From the NCBI RefSeq assembly GCF_001427305.1, contig NZ_LMFZ01000004.1:158714-222713 (forward strand): 64,000 nucleotides of DNA, in the 5' to 3' direction. Made by a program: the position numbers and the translations under genes. Source of the DNA: Duganella sp. Root1480D1 (GTDB lineage: Bacteria > Pseudomonadota > Gammaproteobacteria > Burkholderiales > Burkholderiaceae_D). Under the pieces are notes generated by a model. The model ran no database searches, was not told the origin of the DNA, and saw only the letters and a list, made by a program, of their open reading frames with translations. This document shows positions 10,356 to 18,910 of the stretch, piece after piece. The stretch's first letter is position 1; each line of letters starts with the position of its first letter.

Positions 10356-11321
10356 ATGAATGAACGCCTGAATGGCATCAACGTCTTCGTCCAGGCGGTG
10401 GAAGCCGGCAGTTTTTCCGCCGCCGCAATCCGCCTGCACCAGACCCGCTCCGCCGTCGCCAAGTCCATCGCGCGGCTGGAAGAGCGGCTGGGTGTGCGCC
10501 TGTTCCACCGCACCACACGCAGCCAGAACCTGACCGAAGCGGGCCAGTCATATTACGAACGCTGCGTGCGCGCGCTGGCCGAACTGGATGCGGGCGAGGC
10601 CTGCATCGGCACCGGCCGCAACGAACCGACCGGGCGCCTGCGCATCAGCGTGCCGGTGCTGTTCGGCCGCCAGTTCGTGGCGCCACTGATGATGGACCTG
10701 GCCCAGCGCTATCCACAACTGACCATCGATATTTCATTCAATGACCGCGTGGTGGACCTGCTGGACGAAGGCTTCGACCTTGGCCTGCGCGTCGGCCCGC
10801 TGCCTGACAGCAGCAGCCTGGCCGCACGCCACCTGGGCCAGCAACGCATGCTGATCTGCGCCGCGCCCTCTTACTTGAAGGAGCACGGGGCGCCAAAGAC
10901 CTTGCAGGATGTGAGCGGGCACCTGGGAATCCTGTATTCGCGCGGACGGGTGGTGAAGGAATGGACGGTGTCGGCGCCGGACGGCCGCACGCATGAGCTG
11001 CTGCCGCAGCAGCGCATGTTGCTGGACGATTTGCAGGTGATTGCCGATGCGACGGCGCGCGGCATGGGCCTGGCCTGGCTGCCGTGCTGGCTGATTGCCC
11101 CGTATGTGAAACGCGGCGAATTGAAAGTGCTGTTCGATTGCGGGGAAATGGAAGCCTCACAAATGCATCTCGTGTGGCCCCAGACCCCTTACATGCCCGC
11201 CAAGCTGCGTGTCGCAATCGACACGCTGCTTGAGGTCACGCCCATCTACCTGGCAAGTGCGGAGCAGAACCCGGCAGTGCCTTACGTGCGCCAGCGCGGC
11301 GGCAAGCCAACCAGCCGATAG
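10356..11321 (+). CDS. LysR-family transcriptional regulator
   Basis: A 321-residue LTTR. The winged helix-turn-helix is at residues 1-60 (NVFVQAVEAGSFSAAAIRLHQTRSAVAKSIARLEERLGVRLFHRTTR, in pieces typical of the family), and the substrate-binding domain at about 88-290 begins GRLRISVPVLFGR. It is divergent from the MDR oxidoreductase, the usual arrangement for an LTTR and its target. The effector is unknown. The frame ends 19 bp before the convergent stop of the TonB receptor gene. Confidence 0.93.
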   Translation: MNERLNGINVFVQAVEAGSFSAAAIRLHQTRSAVAKSIARLEERLGVRLFHRTTRSQNLTEAGQSYYERCVRALAELDAGEACIGTGRNEPTGRLRISVPVLFGRQFVAPLMMDLAQRYPQLTIDISFNDRVVDLLDEGFDLGLRVGPLPDSSSLAARHLGQQRMLICAAPSYLKEHGAPKTLQDVSGHLGILYSRGRVVKEWTVSAPDGRTHELLPQQRMLLDDLQVIADATARGMGLAWLPCWLIAPYVKRGELKVLFDCGEMEASQMHLVWPQTPYMPAKLRVAIDTLLEVTPIYLASAEQNPAVPYVRQRGGKPTSR

Positions 11322-11340
11322 GCACCCGTGGCTGGCGGGC

Positions 11341-14190
11341 TTACATCTTCCAGTGCAGGCCAGCCGAGACCGAACGTCCGGTCTGGACCGTACCGAAATT
11401 GCTCAACTGCGCGTTACCCGCACTGCCGAAGTGGTAGTACTGCTGCTGCATTTCGTTGGTCAAGTTGACACCGCTGATATCGAACGACATGTTGTCGTTG
11501 ATTTTGTAGGAGATCTGGAAGTCCACACTCTTTTCCGGATGACGCCAGATACCAATCGGATTAGCAAACAAGGCGGCTTCGTTGCTGGACAAGAAGCCGG
11601 AGCGCCAGACATAAGACAGGCGCGCGCTGACCGGGCCCTTTTCGTAAGCCAGGGTGGCGTTGTAGGAGCTCCTGGACACGCCGAAGAACGGGGTCTCGAG
11701 CTGGGCGACGATGATGCCTGCATCATTGGCGTCGGGCACGTTCTGCGACGAGGAGAGTCGCGTATAGCTGCCCTGGAAGCCCAGGCCGTCCAGCAGGCTC
11801 GGCAGCCCTTTCGGGAAGTAGATCAAGCCGAGTTCGGCGCCCTTGATCGTGCCGTTGGAGGCGTTGACCGGCGAGTTGATGACGTAGTCATAGCCGTTCG
11901 TATGGTCGCCGCCCGAAGTCGAGTTGCGGAACGGGTCGTTTGCCGGATCAACGTGAACCCGGTGACGCAAGTTGACGACCAGGCCGTCGATCTTGCGCTT
12001 GAACAAAGTGCCGTAGAGCGCGCTGTCCTTCTGGAAATACCACTCAGCCGTCAGATCGAGGTTCTTGGAGCGCGTCGGTTTCAGGTCCGGATTGCCGCCG
12101 CTGCCCGAGCCATAACCAACCTTCGACACGTCGTCATTGAGTTGCAGGACCGGATTCAGATCACCGAAGTTCGGGCGGCGCAGCGTTTCACCATAGTTGG
12201 TGCGCAGCACCAGGTCCTTGGAGGCGTCGTAAATCAGGGTCATGCTCGGCAGGACCTTGCTGGTCGACTTGCTGGCACTGGAGGTCGTGACCGCCTTCGT
12301 CGTGGCATCAACTTTGTAGAAGGTCATGTCGGTATCGACCTTGACGTAGCGCACGCCGAAATTGCCGCGCAGGCGGCGGCCGAACAGCTCGTTTCGGGTA
12401 TTCCCCATCAGGAAGAGATTGTTCGTCTTCTCATCGACTTCAAACGTCTTTTGCAGGCTCAGTTTGTCTGTCGTCTGGAAGTTCGAATCGGCCGAGTTAA
12501 AGAGCTTGCGCCAGTCGTCGATATGGTCGCGGATGTAGTAGGCATTTGGCTCCACCCATGTGCGCGGAACGTCCGAGATGTCCTTGCCGAAGTTCGAGTT
12601 GGTGGAGGAATACTCCGAGCCCAGCGAGGCGAGGTTGCGGTTCAAGGTGCCCGATTGCGTCCGGTTGGCCTCCGACGCCTTGCGGTCGTCGAAGCGCACG
12701 CCGAACTGGATCGTCTCCAGCGCCCCCCAGTTGGCATCGTAGACGCCCGACAGATTGGCCGTCGCAGCGCTGCCCTTATTGCGATTCGCGTTATCGAAGA
12801 ACTGCGCAACGTTCCACTTGGCCGGATCGGTCAGGTCGGCATCGTTATTGAAATGGAACGCAGTGTTGTTGCCGCCGGCATTGAAGTCGACGTCGATAGA
12901 CGGTGCAACGCGATCGATCCGGGTGGCTGTGAATTCCGAGTGATAGCTGCTCGATTGGTACGACAGGTCACCTTCCAGCTTCAGGCGGTCGCCAAGGTCC
13001 CACTTGCCGTTCAGGGCATAAACACGGGAATCGGTGGCCGAGGTGGTGTAGTCGCCGCTGTTGAAACCATAGACGTTATTGACATGGCGGCTCTTGATCA
13101 CGTTCGTTCCCGGGAACGTCGTGATCGTCCCGGCAGGGTTGCTGCCGAGATCACCCCACCAGTCAACAAAGCTGAACAGCAACTGGTTGAAGGCCTTGTC
13201 GCGATATCCGTTGTACATCGATTCGAAGGTGTAGACCGAATCACTGTTCGGTTTCCACTGCAAGGCGATATTGGCGGCGGGGCGCTTGCGCTCCCCTTGC
13301 AGGTCGCTCTGGAAAACGGCGTCACGCGCCAGGTAATACGGATAGGCTTTGCCGTTGAAGTCCAGCGTTGAACCCTCTGCCATCGGCAAGCCTGCATGGG
13401 TACCAGGTGTCCAGATCGTGTTGTCGAAGATGCGCTGCAAGGGAGTGTAACCTGGCGGAACTTCAGCGGCATTGGGGCTGGTGAACGGCACCATGGCACC
13501 CGGCGTCACGCTTTCATTGCGGTATTTCGTCTTGTTAGCCGACAGGTTGATCAGGGCGCCGAATTCGCCGACGCCGGTTTGCCAGCGGTTGCTTAACATG
13601 GCGCTGAGCTGAGGGTTGGCCTTTTTCGCGGGATCCAGATAGGTCTCACGCGCCGAAATCGACACTTTCGGCCCCTTGAAATCGAACGGCCGCAGCGACT
13701 TGACGTCAACCTGGCCTGCAATTCCGGTTTCTAACTGGCTGGCGTCGCGCGTCTTGTAGACGTCAATCTGGCGCACCAGGGTCGAGGGGATATCCTGCAG
13801 TGCGACCTGCGTGCCGGATGCGGTAAAGATATTGCGGCCGTTCCAGGTGGTTTGGAGGTCGGGCAGACCACGGATGGACAAGGTGCCGACTTCGCCGCCG
13901 GCGCGGTTGGTGACCTGGATCCCCGTCACGCGTTGCAGTGCTTCGACCACATTGTTGTCGGGCAGCTTGCCGATGTCTTCGGCAACGATCGATTCCACCA
14001 CCTGGTCGTTGGTGCGCTTGATCGCCAGGCTCTTGATCAGCGATGCCTTGACGCCCGTGACGATCACGGTCGAGGTGTCGGCCGGCTCCGCTTGTACGGC
14101 GGCCTCTTGCGCCCACACCGATGCACTGCTCAGCAGGCCGGTGGCCAGCATGCAGGCCACGGTGGTTTTAAGGTTCAACTGGTATTGCAT
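11341..14190 (-). CDS. TonB-dependent outer-membrane receptor (large, TIGR01782-like)
   Basis: A 949-residue receptor. It has a signal peptide of about 27 residues (cleavage near SVWA-QEA). The plug domain at about 40-175 includes VIVTGVKASLIKSLAIKR, DIGKLPDNNVVEALQRVTGIQ and LSIRGLP. A large beta-barrel follows, with LRPNFGDLNPVLQLNDD-type and NLDLTAEWYF barrel motifs near the C-terminus. Length and plug motifs resemble the Caulobacter/Xanthomonas-type receptors often tied to carbohydrates rather than iron. The last residues are HWKM, so the usual terminal aromatic residue is displaced. No neighbouring catabolic genes suggest a substrate. ExbB/ExbD from this window could supply energy. Confidence 0.92.
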   Translation of the reverse strand: MQYQLNLKTTVACMLATGLLSSASVWAQEAAVQAEPADTSTVIVTGVKASLIKSLAIKRTNDQVVESIVAEDIGKLPDNNVVEALQRVTGIQVTNRAGGEVGTLSIRGLPDLQTTWNGRNIFTASGTQVALQDIPSTLVRQIDVYKTRDASQLETGIAGQVDVKSLRPFDFKGPKVSISARETYLDPAKKANPQLSAMLSNRWQTGVGEFGALINLSANKTKYRNESVTPGAMVPFTSPNAAEVPPGYTPLQRIFDNTIWTPGTHAGLPMAEGSTLDFNGKAYPYYLARDAVFQSDLQGERKRPAANIALQWKPNSDSVYTFESMYNGYRDKAFNQLLFSFVDWWGDLGSNPAGTITTFPGTNVIKSRHVNNVYGFNSGDYTTSATDSRVYALNGKWDLGDRLKLEGDLSYQSSSYHSEFTATRIDRVAPSIDVDFNAGGNNTAFHFNNDADLTDPAKWNVAQFFDNANRNKGSAATANLSGVYDANWGALETIQFGVRFDDRKASEANRTQSGTLNRNLASLGSEYSSTNSNFGKDISDVPRTWVEPNAYYIRDHIDDWRKLFNSADSNFQTTDKLSLQKTFEVDEKTNNLFLMGNTRNELFGRRLRGNFGVRYVKVDTDMTFYKVDATTKAVTTSSASKSTSKVLPSMTLIYDASKDLVLRTNYGETLRRPNFGDLNPVLQLNDDVSKVGYGSGSGGNPDLKPTRSKNLDLTAEWYFQKDSALYGTLFKRKIDGLVVNLRHRVHVDPANDPFRNSTSGGDHTNGYDYVINSPVNASNGTIKGAELGLIYFPKGLPSLLDGLGFQGSYTRLSSSQNVPDANDAGIIVAQLETPFFGVSRSSYNATLAYEKGPVSARLSYVWRSGFLSSNEAALFANPIGIWRHPEKSVDFQISYKINDNMSFDISGVNLTNEMQQQYYHFGSAGNAQLSNFGTVQTGRSVSAGLHWKM

Positions 14191-14383
14191 TTACGGTCTC
14201 CCTGAGTTGGTTTTTGTTAAAACCGAATGTAGGGTAACTGGTGCAATGCAATCCAATTAAATCTTTTCCGACTTCAATACCAATTTTGATATCGAGCGGG
14301 TGGGCGCCCCAGAGGAAAGCACGCTCGTGCGCGCCTCCCTTCGCCTATGCCCCGGGCCTGCTGTAGCCTTGCCGCAACAGCAT

Positions 14384-14698
14384 TTAGCTGCCGCGCTCGA
14401 CGTCGTCGTGTTCCTGCCGTTTGGCGTCGGGCAGCGATTCGACGTGGTCGACATCGATATCGCCGCCATCCGGCGCGGGCGTATCGCGGCCGACACTGGC
14501 GCGCTCGCCGGTGCCCTGGGCATCGGAATCGCTGTCGAGTTCGCTGTCCCCGGGACCTGGCGGGCGCGCGCCCTGCAGGTCGCTGCCGGAGTCGGACGAA
14601 TCGCTGGGGCCGAGCGCCCCGGTGCCATGGCCCTTGTTGACCTCTCGGTCAGGCTGGACCGGCATATTGTCGGGGTCGAGAGTACTGGTTCCTGACAT
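14384..14698 (-). CDS. Small acidic, probably disordered conserved hypothetical protein
   Basis: 104 residues, rich in Asp, Ser, Gly and Pro, with only one short predicted helix. It starts MSGTSTLDPDNMPVQPD, has a repetitive centre (GPSDSSDSGSDLQG, DSELDSDSDAQGTGERA) and ends in a charged tail. AGGAGG stands seven bases before the ATG, which strongly supports translation in this frame over the antisense frames. No function is known. The composition suggests a soluble stress or desiccation-type disordered protein, but that is inference. It lies in a 0.8-kb interval between the TonB receptor and marR. Confidence 0.8.
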   Translation of the reverse strand: MSGTSTLDPDNMPVQPDREVNKGHGTGALGPSDSSDSGSDLQGARPPGPGDSELDSDSDAQGTGERASVGRDTPAPDGGDIDVDHVESLPDAKRQEHDDVERGS

Positions 14699-14911
14699 GG
14701 TGTCCTCCTGTTTCCATTAACTTAACGAATTCAGGCGCCAGGCGGCGCAGTGTTGGAAGATGCCAACACTGTGTTACATCGGCAATAAAGCTGAAACATA
14801 TTCGGCCATATACCAAATGCACCAAATTTCCCCTTTAGGTATAAGGTTTTCCCAAGATGTAGCTTTCAAAAAAGACGGAACTCATCCTTGCACGGAGCTT
14901 ACGTTTGGGGT
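14699..14911. other. Intergenic region with a short hairpin
   Basis: No gene is visible in 14699-14995. CAGTGTTGG (14748-14756) and CCAACACTG (14763-14771) form a perfect 9-bp stem with a six-base loop about 50 bp upstream of the acidic protein gene. It could be an operator or a 5' leader hairpin. The rest is AT-rich promoter-like sequence for the two divergent genes. Confidence 0.5.
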
Positions 14912-14925
14912 TTGATGCAGATCAA
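14912..14925. promoter_or_regulatory. FNR/Anr-type binding site upstream of marR
   Basis: TTGATGCAGATCAA is an exact match to the FNR consensus TTGAT-N4-ATCAA. A possible -10 element TACAAT is at 14954-14959, which would put the site centre about 45-48 bp before the start of transcription, near the classical FNR activation position. Regulation by oxygen is inferred. Confidence 0.6.
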
Positions 14926-14995
14926 AAAGGCATTTACCTTAGGTCAACACTAGTACAATTCAGGCTTGAACAAATTGCACAGGAGTGCCTGCAGA

Positions 14996-15493
14996 ATGAG
15001 TAGTTTTGACGCAACCAATAAGCGCCTGAAAAACATTCATACTCGCATCCCGGAATTCCCGGAAGACTTGGTACGCCTGCTGCGCATGACCTATCACGTC
15101 CAGAAACGCATGAAGGATCTGGCGAACTCGGTATTGCGCAAGTATGACCTGGTCGATGCCAGCTACATGGTGCTGGCGGTGCTGTATGGATCGGAGAATG
15201 AAACTTCGACCGCGTCCAACCTGGGCGAAGCCTGCATGGAAAAGCCGGCCAACCTGACCAGGGTCTGCAATGACCTGGAAGCGCAAGGCCTGATCACCCG
15301 CGGCAACCGCCCGGGCGACCGCCGCTGCGTGATGATTACCCTGACCGACGCCGGCCGCAACCTGATCGAACAGGTGATGCCGGAAGTCTGGACGCGCACC
15401 ACCCGCGCTTACGACGGCTACAACGGCGACGACATCCGCGTGCAGGAACAGCTCTTCAAGCGCCAGCTCGCCAACCTCGACGTCTCCGCTTAA
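14996..15493 (+). CDS. MarR-family transcriptional regulator
   Basis: A 165-residue regulator with the MarR winged helix. Recognition-helix region TASNLGEACMEKPANLTRVCNDLEAQGLI lies at about residues 64-92 and the wing GDRRCVMITLTDAGRNLI at about 100-117. The ATG at 14996 has AGGAG 10 bp upstream and is preferred to the in-frame earlier start at 14966. The gene is single, with no adjacent efflux or degradation gene on the same strand. An FNR-type site stands 71 bp before the start. A strong hairpin follows the stop. Confidence 0.9.
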   Translation: MSSFDATNKRLKNIHTRIPEFPEDLVRLLRMTYHVQKRMKDLANSVLRKYDLVDASYMVLAVLYGSENETSTASNLGEACMEKPANLTRVCNDLEAQGLITRGNRPGDRRCVMITLTDAGRNLIEQVMPEVWTRTTRAYDGYNGDDIRVQEQLFKRQLANLDVSA

Positions 15494-15506
15494 AAAACAA
15501 GGACAT

Positions 15507-15567
15507 AAAAATGGGGACGTACCCCATTTTTCCGCAATGCGGGAAAATGGGGTACGTCCCCATTTTT
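15507..15567. terminator. Long hairpin repeat, probable bidirectional terminator
   Basis: Two 30-bp arms, 15507-15536 and 15538-15567, are complementary with a single mismatch (G-U in RNA) and a one-base loop. The core is ATGGGGACGTACCCCATTTTTCC, itself made of two small palindromes. It lies between the convergent marR and small membrane-protein genes and has T runs on both sides. The design resembles REP-type dispersed repeats. Confidence 0.8.
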
Positions 15568-15879
15568 TTATTTCTGCGGCTTGGTGTGCTTCATGGCGTA
15601 GTACAGGTGCTGCCACCAGTGCTCGCGTGATTGCACGCTCAGCATGCACTGGCGGTCGATCTCTTCCTTGAAGACGCGGTCGCGGCATTGCATATTGGCC
15701 AGCGCATTGCGCTGGTTCTCTGCATTCACTACGGCCAGCACGAGCCAGAACACCAGCCCGGACAACAGGACCACCAGCGTCCAGGCAAAGTGGTTGACCC
15801 AGGTGCGTTGCACCAGGCCGGCCTCGTCAGGGGCCGACTCCCGGAATGCACGCATCACGCCTTCTTCACGTTGGTCCAT
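15568..15879 (-). CDS. Small membrane protein of unknown function
   Basis: 103 residues with one clear membrane helix (about 32-52, WTLVVLLSGLVFWLVLAVV), a polar N-terminus and a C-terminal part containing two Cys (MQCRDRVF, RQCMLSV). The stop lies at the edge of the long hairpin. It is 3 bp behind dsbA on the same strand, so the two are probably one operon, and the Cys pair could be a DsbA substrate. That link is speculative and no family was recognised. Confidence 0.75.
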   Translation of the reverse strand: MDQREEGVMRAFRESAPDEAGLVQRTWVNHFAWTLVVLLSGLVFWLVLAVVNAENQRNALANMQCRDRVFKEEIDRQCMLSVQSREHWWQHLYYAMKHTKPQK

Positions 15880-15882
15880 GTC

Positions 15883-16539
15883 TTATTTCTTGGTCGCAGC
15901 AGCCTTGGCTACCAGGTAGTCCGCAACCGCCAGGGCGGCAGCCTGGGACTGCTCTTCCGGCTGGTTTGGACGGCCGGCCATCGATGGGGAGGTCACGTAA
16001 CGGCCATCAATCACCAGGGTTGGCGCACTGTCCACCTTGTACTGGGCGATGATGCTCTCCATACGCTTCATTTTAGACTCGACGCTGAAGGATTTGTAGA
16101 CGCTTTCGTACTTGGCCTTGTCGACGCCGGCGCTGACCACCACGCCGGTCACGTCGTCTTCGCGCATCAGGCGCTTGTGTTCTTTGTGGATGGCGTCAAA
16201 CAGCTTCTGGCTGGCGACATCCGTGGCGCCCATGGTTTCCAGGGTCACGTATGCGCGTGCCAGCGGGTCTTTTTCGCCACGGGCGAAGTGGATGCGGCGG
16301 AAGTGGATCTTGTCGGCGTTCTGCTTGACCCAGGCCGACATGCGCGGCTCGAGCGCGTTGCAGTGCGGGCAGGTGAACATGAAGAACTCGACCACCTCGA
16401 CCTTCTTGCCCTGTGCTTCGCTGCGCACGGGGGTATCGAGGACCGTATAGTCAACGCCTTGTTTCGGCTCGGCGGCATAGGCGCCGGCAGCGGTGAACAT
16501 CAGGGCGGCAGAAGCAATCAGCAGTCGCAGCAAACGCAT
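15883..16539 (-). CDS. dsbA: Thiol:disulfide interchange protein DsbA
   Basis: Periplasmic oxidase that introduces disulfide bonds into secreted proteins. It has 218 residues from the ATG at 16539; another ATG two codons upstream is less well placed relative to AAGG. A signal peptide of about 22 residues ends near AYA-AEP. The thioredoxin-fold active site is FFMFTCPHCNALEP, with the CPHC motif of DsbA. The cis-Pro loop is SAPTLVIDGRY. The adjacent small membrane protein may be cotranscribed. Confidence 0.95.
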   Translation of the reverse strand: MRLLRLLIASAALMFTAAGAYAAEPKQGVDYTVLDTPVRSEAQGKKVEVVEFFMFTCPHCNALEPRMSAWVKQNADKIHFRRIHFARGEKDPLARAYVTLETMGATDVASQKLFDAIHKEHKRLMREDDVTGVVVSAGVDKAKYESVYKSFSVESKMKRMESIIAQYKVDSAPTLVIDGRYVTSPSMAGRPNQPEEQSQAAALAVADYLVAKAAATKK

Positions 16540-16597
16540 GGTCATCCTTACAGGTAAATGGTAAACGCCGCGAGATTACCATTTTTTGCGCCCCGTG

Positions 16598-16636
16598 ATC
16601 AGCCCCGCGGGCCAAATTGGCGCCAGCGGGGCTGAT
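16598..16636 (-). terminator. Hairpin downstream of the BtuB-type receptor
   Basis: ATCAGCCCCGC (16598-16608) pairs perfectly with GCGGGGCTGAT (16626-16636) around a 17-base loop. It lies 20 bp past the receptor stop. There is no clean U-run on the minus strand, so termination strength is uncertain. Confidence 0.6.
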
Positions 16637-16655
16637 TTAAGCCAGCTTTAAGCGC

Positions 16656-18596
16656 TTAGAAGTCGTAACGCGCCGAAACTTTCAGTTGGCGGCCACTGTT
16701 CGGGTAAATGCCGCCGCGGCAGCTGAAAGCCTGGCTGAAGTGCTCCTTGTCGAACAGGTTCAGCGCGGTCACCGCCAGCTCCCATGGACCGAACTTGCGC
16801 GCATAGCGGCCATCGACCACGGTGTAGGCCGGCATGCGGGCGTCGCAGCTATTGTCGAAGTCACTGCCGTAACGCTGCTGGCCGACGCGCTGCACGCCGA
16901 TGTCGGCGCTCTGGCCGTCGGACGGCAGCCATGCCAGGCGCACGGTCAGGATGTTTTTCGGCACCAGTGCCAGTTCGCGGCCTGCGTTAGGGCCGGAGCG
17001 GAACTCGGCATCCACCTGCTGGAAGTGGCCCTGTACCTGCCATTCCGGCGCGAAACGGTAGCTGCCATCCAGTTCGAAGCCCTTGCGCTGGGTTGGCGCC
17101 AGGTTGGTGTTGGCGCCGAACGTGCCCGCGGTCGGGTCGAAGTAGATCTCGTTGTCCAGGTTATGGCGGAAGATGCGCGCGTCGATCTTGGCGGCGCCCT
17201 GCGCGTAACCGAGGCCGATTTCGGCATCGTGCGAAGCCTGGGTCTGCAGCGGCTTGGATTGCACGGTGAAGCCGTTCTCGTCGGAGTTGGCGACGCGGTA
17301 GCTCTGGCCGGCCTTGGCCCAGGCGGTCAGGCCTGGCGCGGCCAGCATGCTGCCCTGCACTTCCCAGGCGTTGTTGGCTTGCTTGACAAGCACTGCGTCA
17401 GCAATGAATGGGTTCGGGTTGACCGATTCCTTTTCGAACAGCTCGCGTCGAACGCCGGCCGCCAGGCGGAATTGCTGCGGGCCGGCGAATTTCACTTCAT
17501 CGCGCAGGTAGACCGCTTTATTGCGCTGGGATGCTTTGTCGTTGGAGAAGGCAGTATGAGTGATGCGGCTCCAGAGGCCGAAGTCGAAACCGGCTACCAG
17601 CTCGTTCAACAGGCCGCCGAACTGGCCCAAGTGGCGCACGCGCGGCGAGAACTGGGTCTGCCTGGTGTCGTAGGCAGACTGGAATACGCCAAACTGGCTG
17701 AAATAGCTGGCTTCCGCCTCTTTTTTGCGGTGCGACAGTTCGGCTGCCAGGTCGAAGGCGCCAATCTTGTGTTCCCAGGCGGCGGTGTAACGGTCGCTAT
17801 CGAGCTTGCCGAAATCGTTCGGGGTCAGGGTCTGGCGCGGATTGGCATTGAATTCGCCTTCTGTCAGGCTGCCGGCGAAACGCTGGTCCTGGCGCGCGAT
17901 ATCGGCGCGCAGCGAGAAGCGGCCCACGCCGGTGTTGAACTTCACGCCGCCGTTGAAACGCGACTGCTTGAATTCATTGTTGTCGCGGTAGTTGTCGGAG
18001 CGCTGGTGGCCGGCCGATGCGTCGAAAGCGACATCGTCGAAGCCCTGCACCACGCTGGCGCGTACTTCGCCGCTGTCGAACTGGCCCAGTTCAGTGAACA
18101 CATTGCCGCTGCGTTCGCCGGCTTGCGGGCGCTTGGTGGTGATCTGGATCACGCCGCCGGTGGCGCCTTCACCATACAGCACGCTGGCGCCGCCGCGCAT
18201 GATGTCGATGCGCTCCACCATGTCGATCGGGATGGTGGACAGGGTTGCGCTGGACAGCTCGTTTTCGTTCAGGCGCACGCCATCCAGCACGATTACCACG
18301 TTCTGGTCGCTGTTGGTGCCGAAACCGCGCAGGTCGAGGCCGAAGTCCGGGCTGCCGGTCAGGCTCTGGCGCCCATACACGCCGCCGATCTTGCGGATCG
18401 CCTGGTTGACGTCGGTCACGCCGGCGCGGCGAATGTCTGCCGCGGAAATGGAAGTGGCGCCGATCGGCAGCAGCGATGGATCGCTGGCGAAGCGGGAACC
18501 GGAAACGACAACGGTGTTCGATTGGGCTTGGGCTGCTGCGGCAAAGCACAGGGCGATAGCTGCGGCAAGCGCGCAGCGCGAGGTGATGAAGGTCAT
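16656..18596 (-). CDS. btuB: TonB-dependent vitamin B12 receptor (BtuB-like)
   Basis: An outer-membrane cobalamin receptor of 646 residues. A signal peptide ends near AQA-QSN. The TonB-box-like VVVSGSR is followed by a plug domain (about 30-140) with GVYGRQSLTGSPDFGLDLRGFG and RIDIMRGGASVLYGEGATGGVIQITTKR, and then a 22-strand-type barrel ending RYDF with the expected terminal Phe. The frame is open upstream to 18827, but that extension is riboswitch RNA; the ATG at 18596 starts the signal peptide. Control by a cobalamin riboswitch directly upstream identifies the substrate class. No btuCDF genes are in the window. Confidence 0.9.
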   Translation of the reverse strand: MTFITSRCALAAAIALCFAAAAQAQSNTVVVSGSRFASDPSLLPIGATSISAADIRRAGVTDVNQAIRKIGGVYGRQSLTGSPDFGLDLRGFGTNSDQNVVIVLDGVRLNENELSSATLSTIPIDMVERIDIMRGGASVLYGEGATGGVIQITTKRPQAGERSGNVFTELGQFDSGEVRASVVQGFDDVAFDASAGHQRSDNYRDNNEFKQSRFNGGVKFNTGVGRFSLRADIARQDQRFAGSLTEGEFNANPRQTLTPNDFGKLDSDRYTAAWEHKIGAFDLAAELSHRKKEAEASYFSQFGVFQSAYDTRQTQFSPRVRHLGQFGGLLNELVAGFDFGLWSRITHTAFSNDKASQRNKAVYLRDEVKFAGPQQFRLAAGVRRELFEKESVNPNPFIADAVLVKQANNAWEVQGSMLAAPGLTAWAKAGQSYRVANSDENGFTVQSKPLQTQASHDAEIGLGYAQGAAKIDARIFRHNLDNEIYFDPTAGTFGANTNLAPTQRKGFELDGSYRFAPEWQVQGHFQQVDAEFRSGPNAGRELALVPKNILTVRLAWLPSDGQSADIGVQRVGQQRYGSDFDNSCDARMPAYTVVDGRYARKFGPWELAVTALNLFDKEHFSQAFSCRGGIYPNSGRQLKVSARYDF

Positions 18597-18640
18597 GGCT
18601 GTTTGAATGAGTATTTTCCGCCTGCCTCCCCGCAGCCGGA

Positions 18641-18849
18641 ATCCACAGAAGACGATCCCTGTGCGGGTGCGCTTCCACCTCCCTGGCCGGTATCCGGGCT
18701 GGCAAGACTGACCGTTCCACCTTCCTGCAGATGCAGTGGTTGTTTGGCGCGGCCTGCCGTCATGACGACGGCGCTTGCTTACCGTTGCGGGGGCAGCACT
18801 ATGCGTTTCCCGTTTAACTGCCCCCATGAACAGGGGACGAGCACCAAGG
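18641..18849 (-). ncRNA. Cobalamin riboswitch
   Basis: Read on the minus strand, the leader contains TTAAACGGGAAACGC, then CTGCCCCCGCAACGGTAA, CCACTGC...GGAAGG, and the B12 box AGCCCGGATACCGGCC (plus coordinates 18685-18700), all in the order of the cobalamin riboswitch family. It ends shortly before the btuB-like gene, which it should repress when B12 is plentiful. The platform downstream of the B12 box contains GGGGAGG but no strong U-tailed terminator, which hints at translational control. Confidence 0.92.
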
Positions 18850-18856
18850 CGCCCAC

Positions 18857-18862
18857 ATTATA
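18857..18862 (-). promoter_or_regulatory. Probable -10 element for the riboswitch transcript
   Basis: A perfect TATAAT on the minus strand, ending about 8 bp before the inferred 5' end of the riboswitch. The -35 region is weak. It lies between the divergent btuB leader and the M1 peptidase gene. Confidence 0.5.
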
Positions 18863-18910
18863 CGCTGCTTGCGCTATAGTGACGCGTTGCCAAATTGTTA
18901 TGGGAGAACC

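Noticed and set aside
11209..13371. 720-codon plus-strand frame opposite the TonB receptor
   Set aside because: It is an antisense shadow produced by GC-rich codon use; the receptor on the minus strand has signal, plug and barrel motifs.
14300..14695. Plus-strand frames opposite the small acidic protein
   Set aside because: They lack ribosome sites; the minus frame has AGGAGG at proper spacing.
18597..18827. N-terminal extension of the BtuB-like protein
   Set aside because: The region is riboswitch RNA, and the signal peptide starts at the ATG at 18596.
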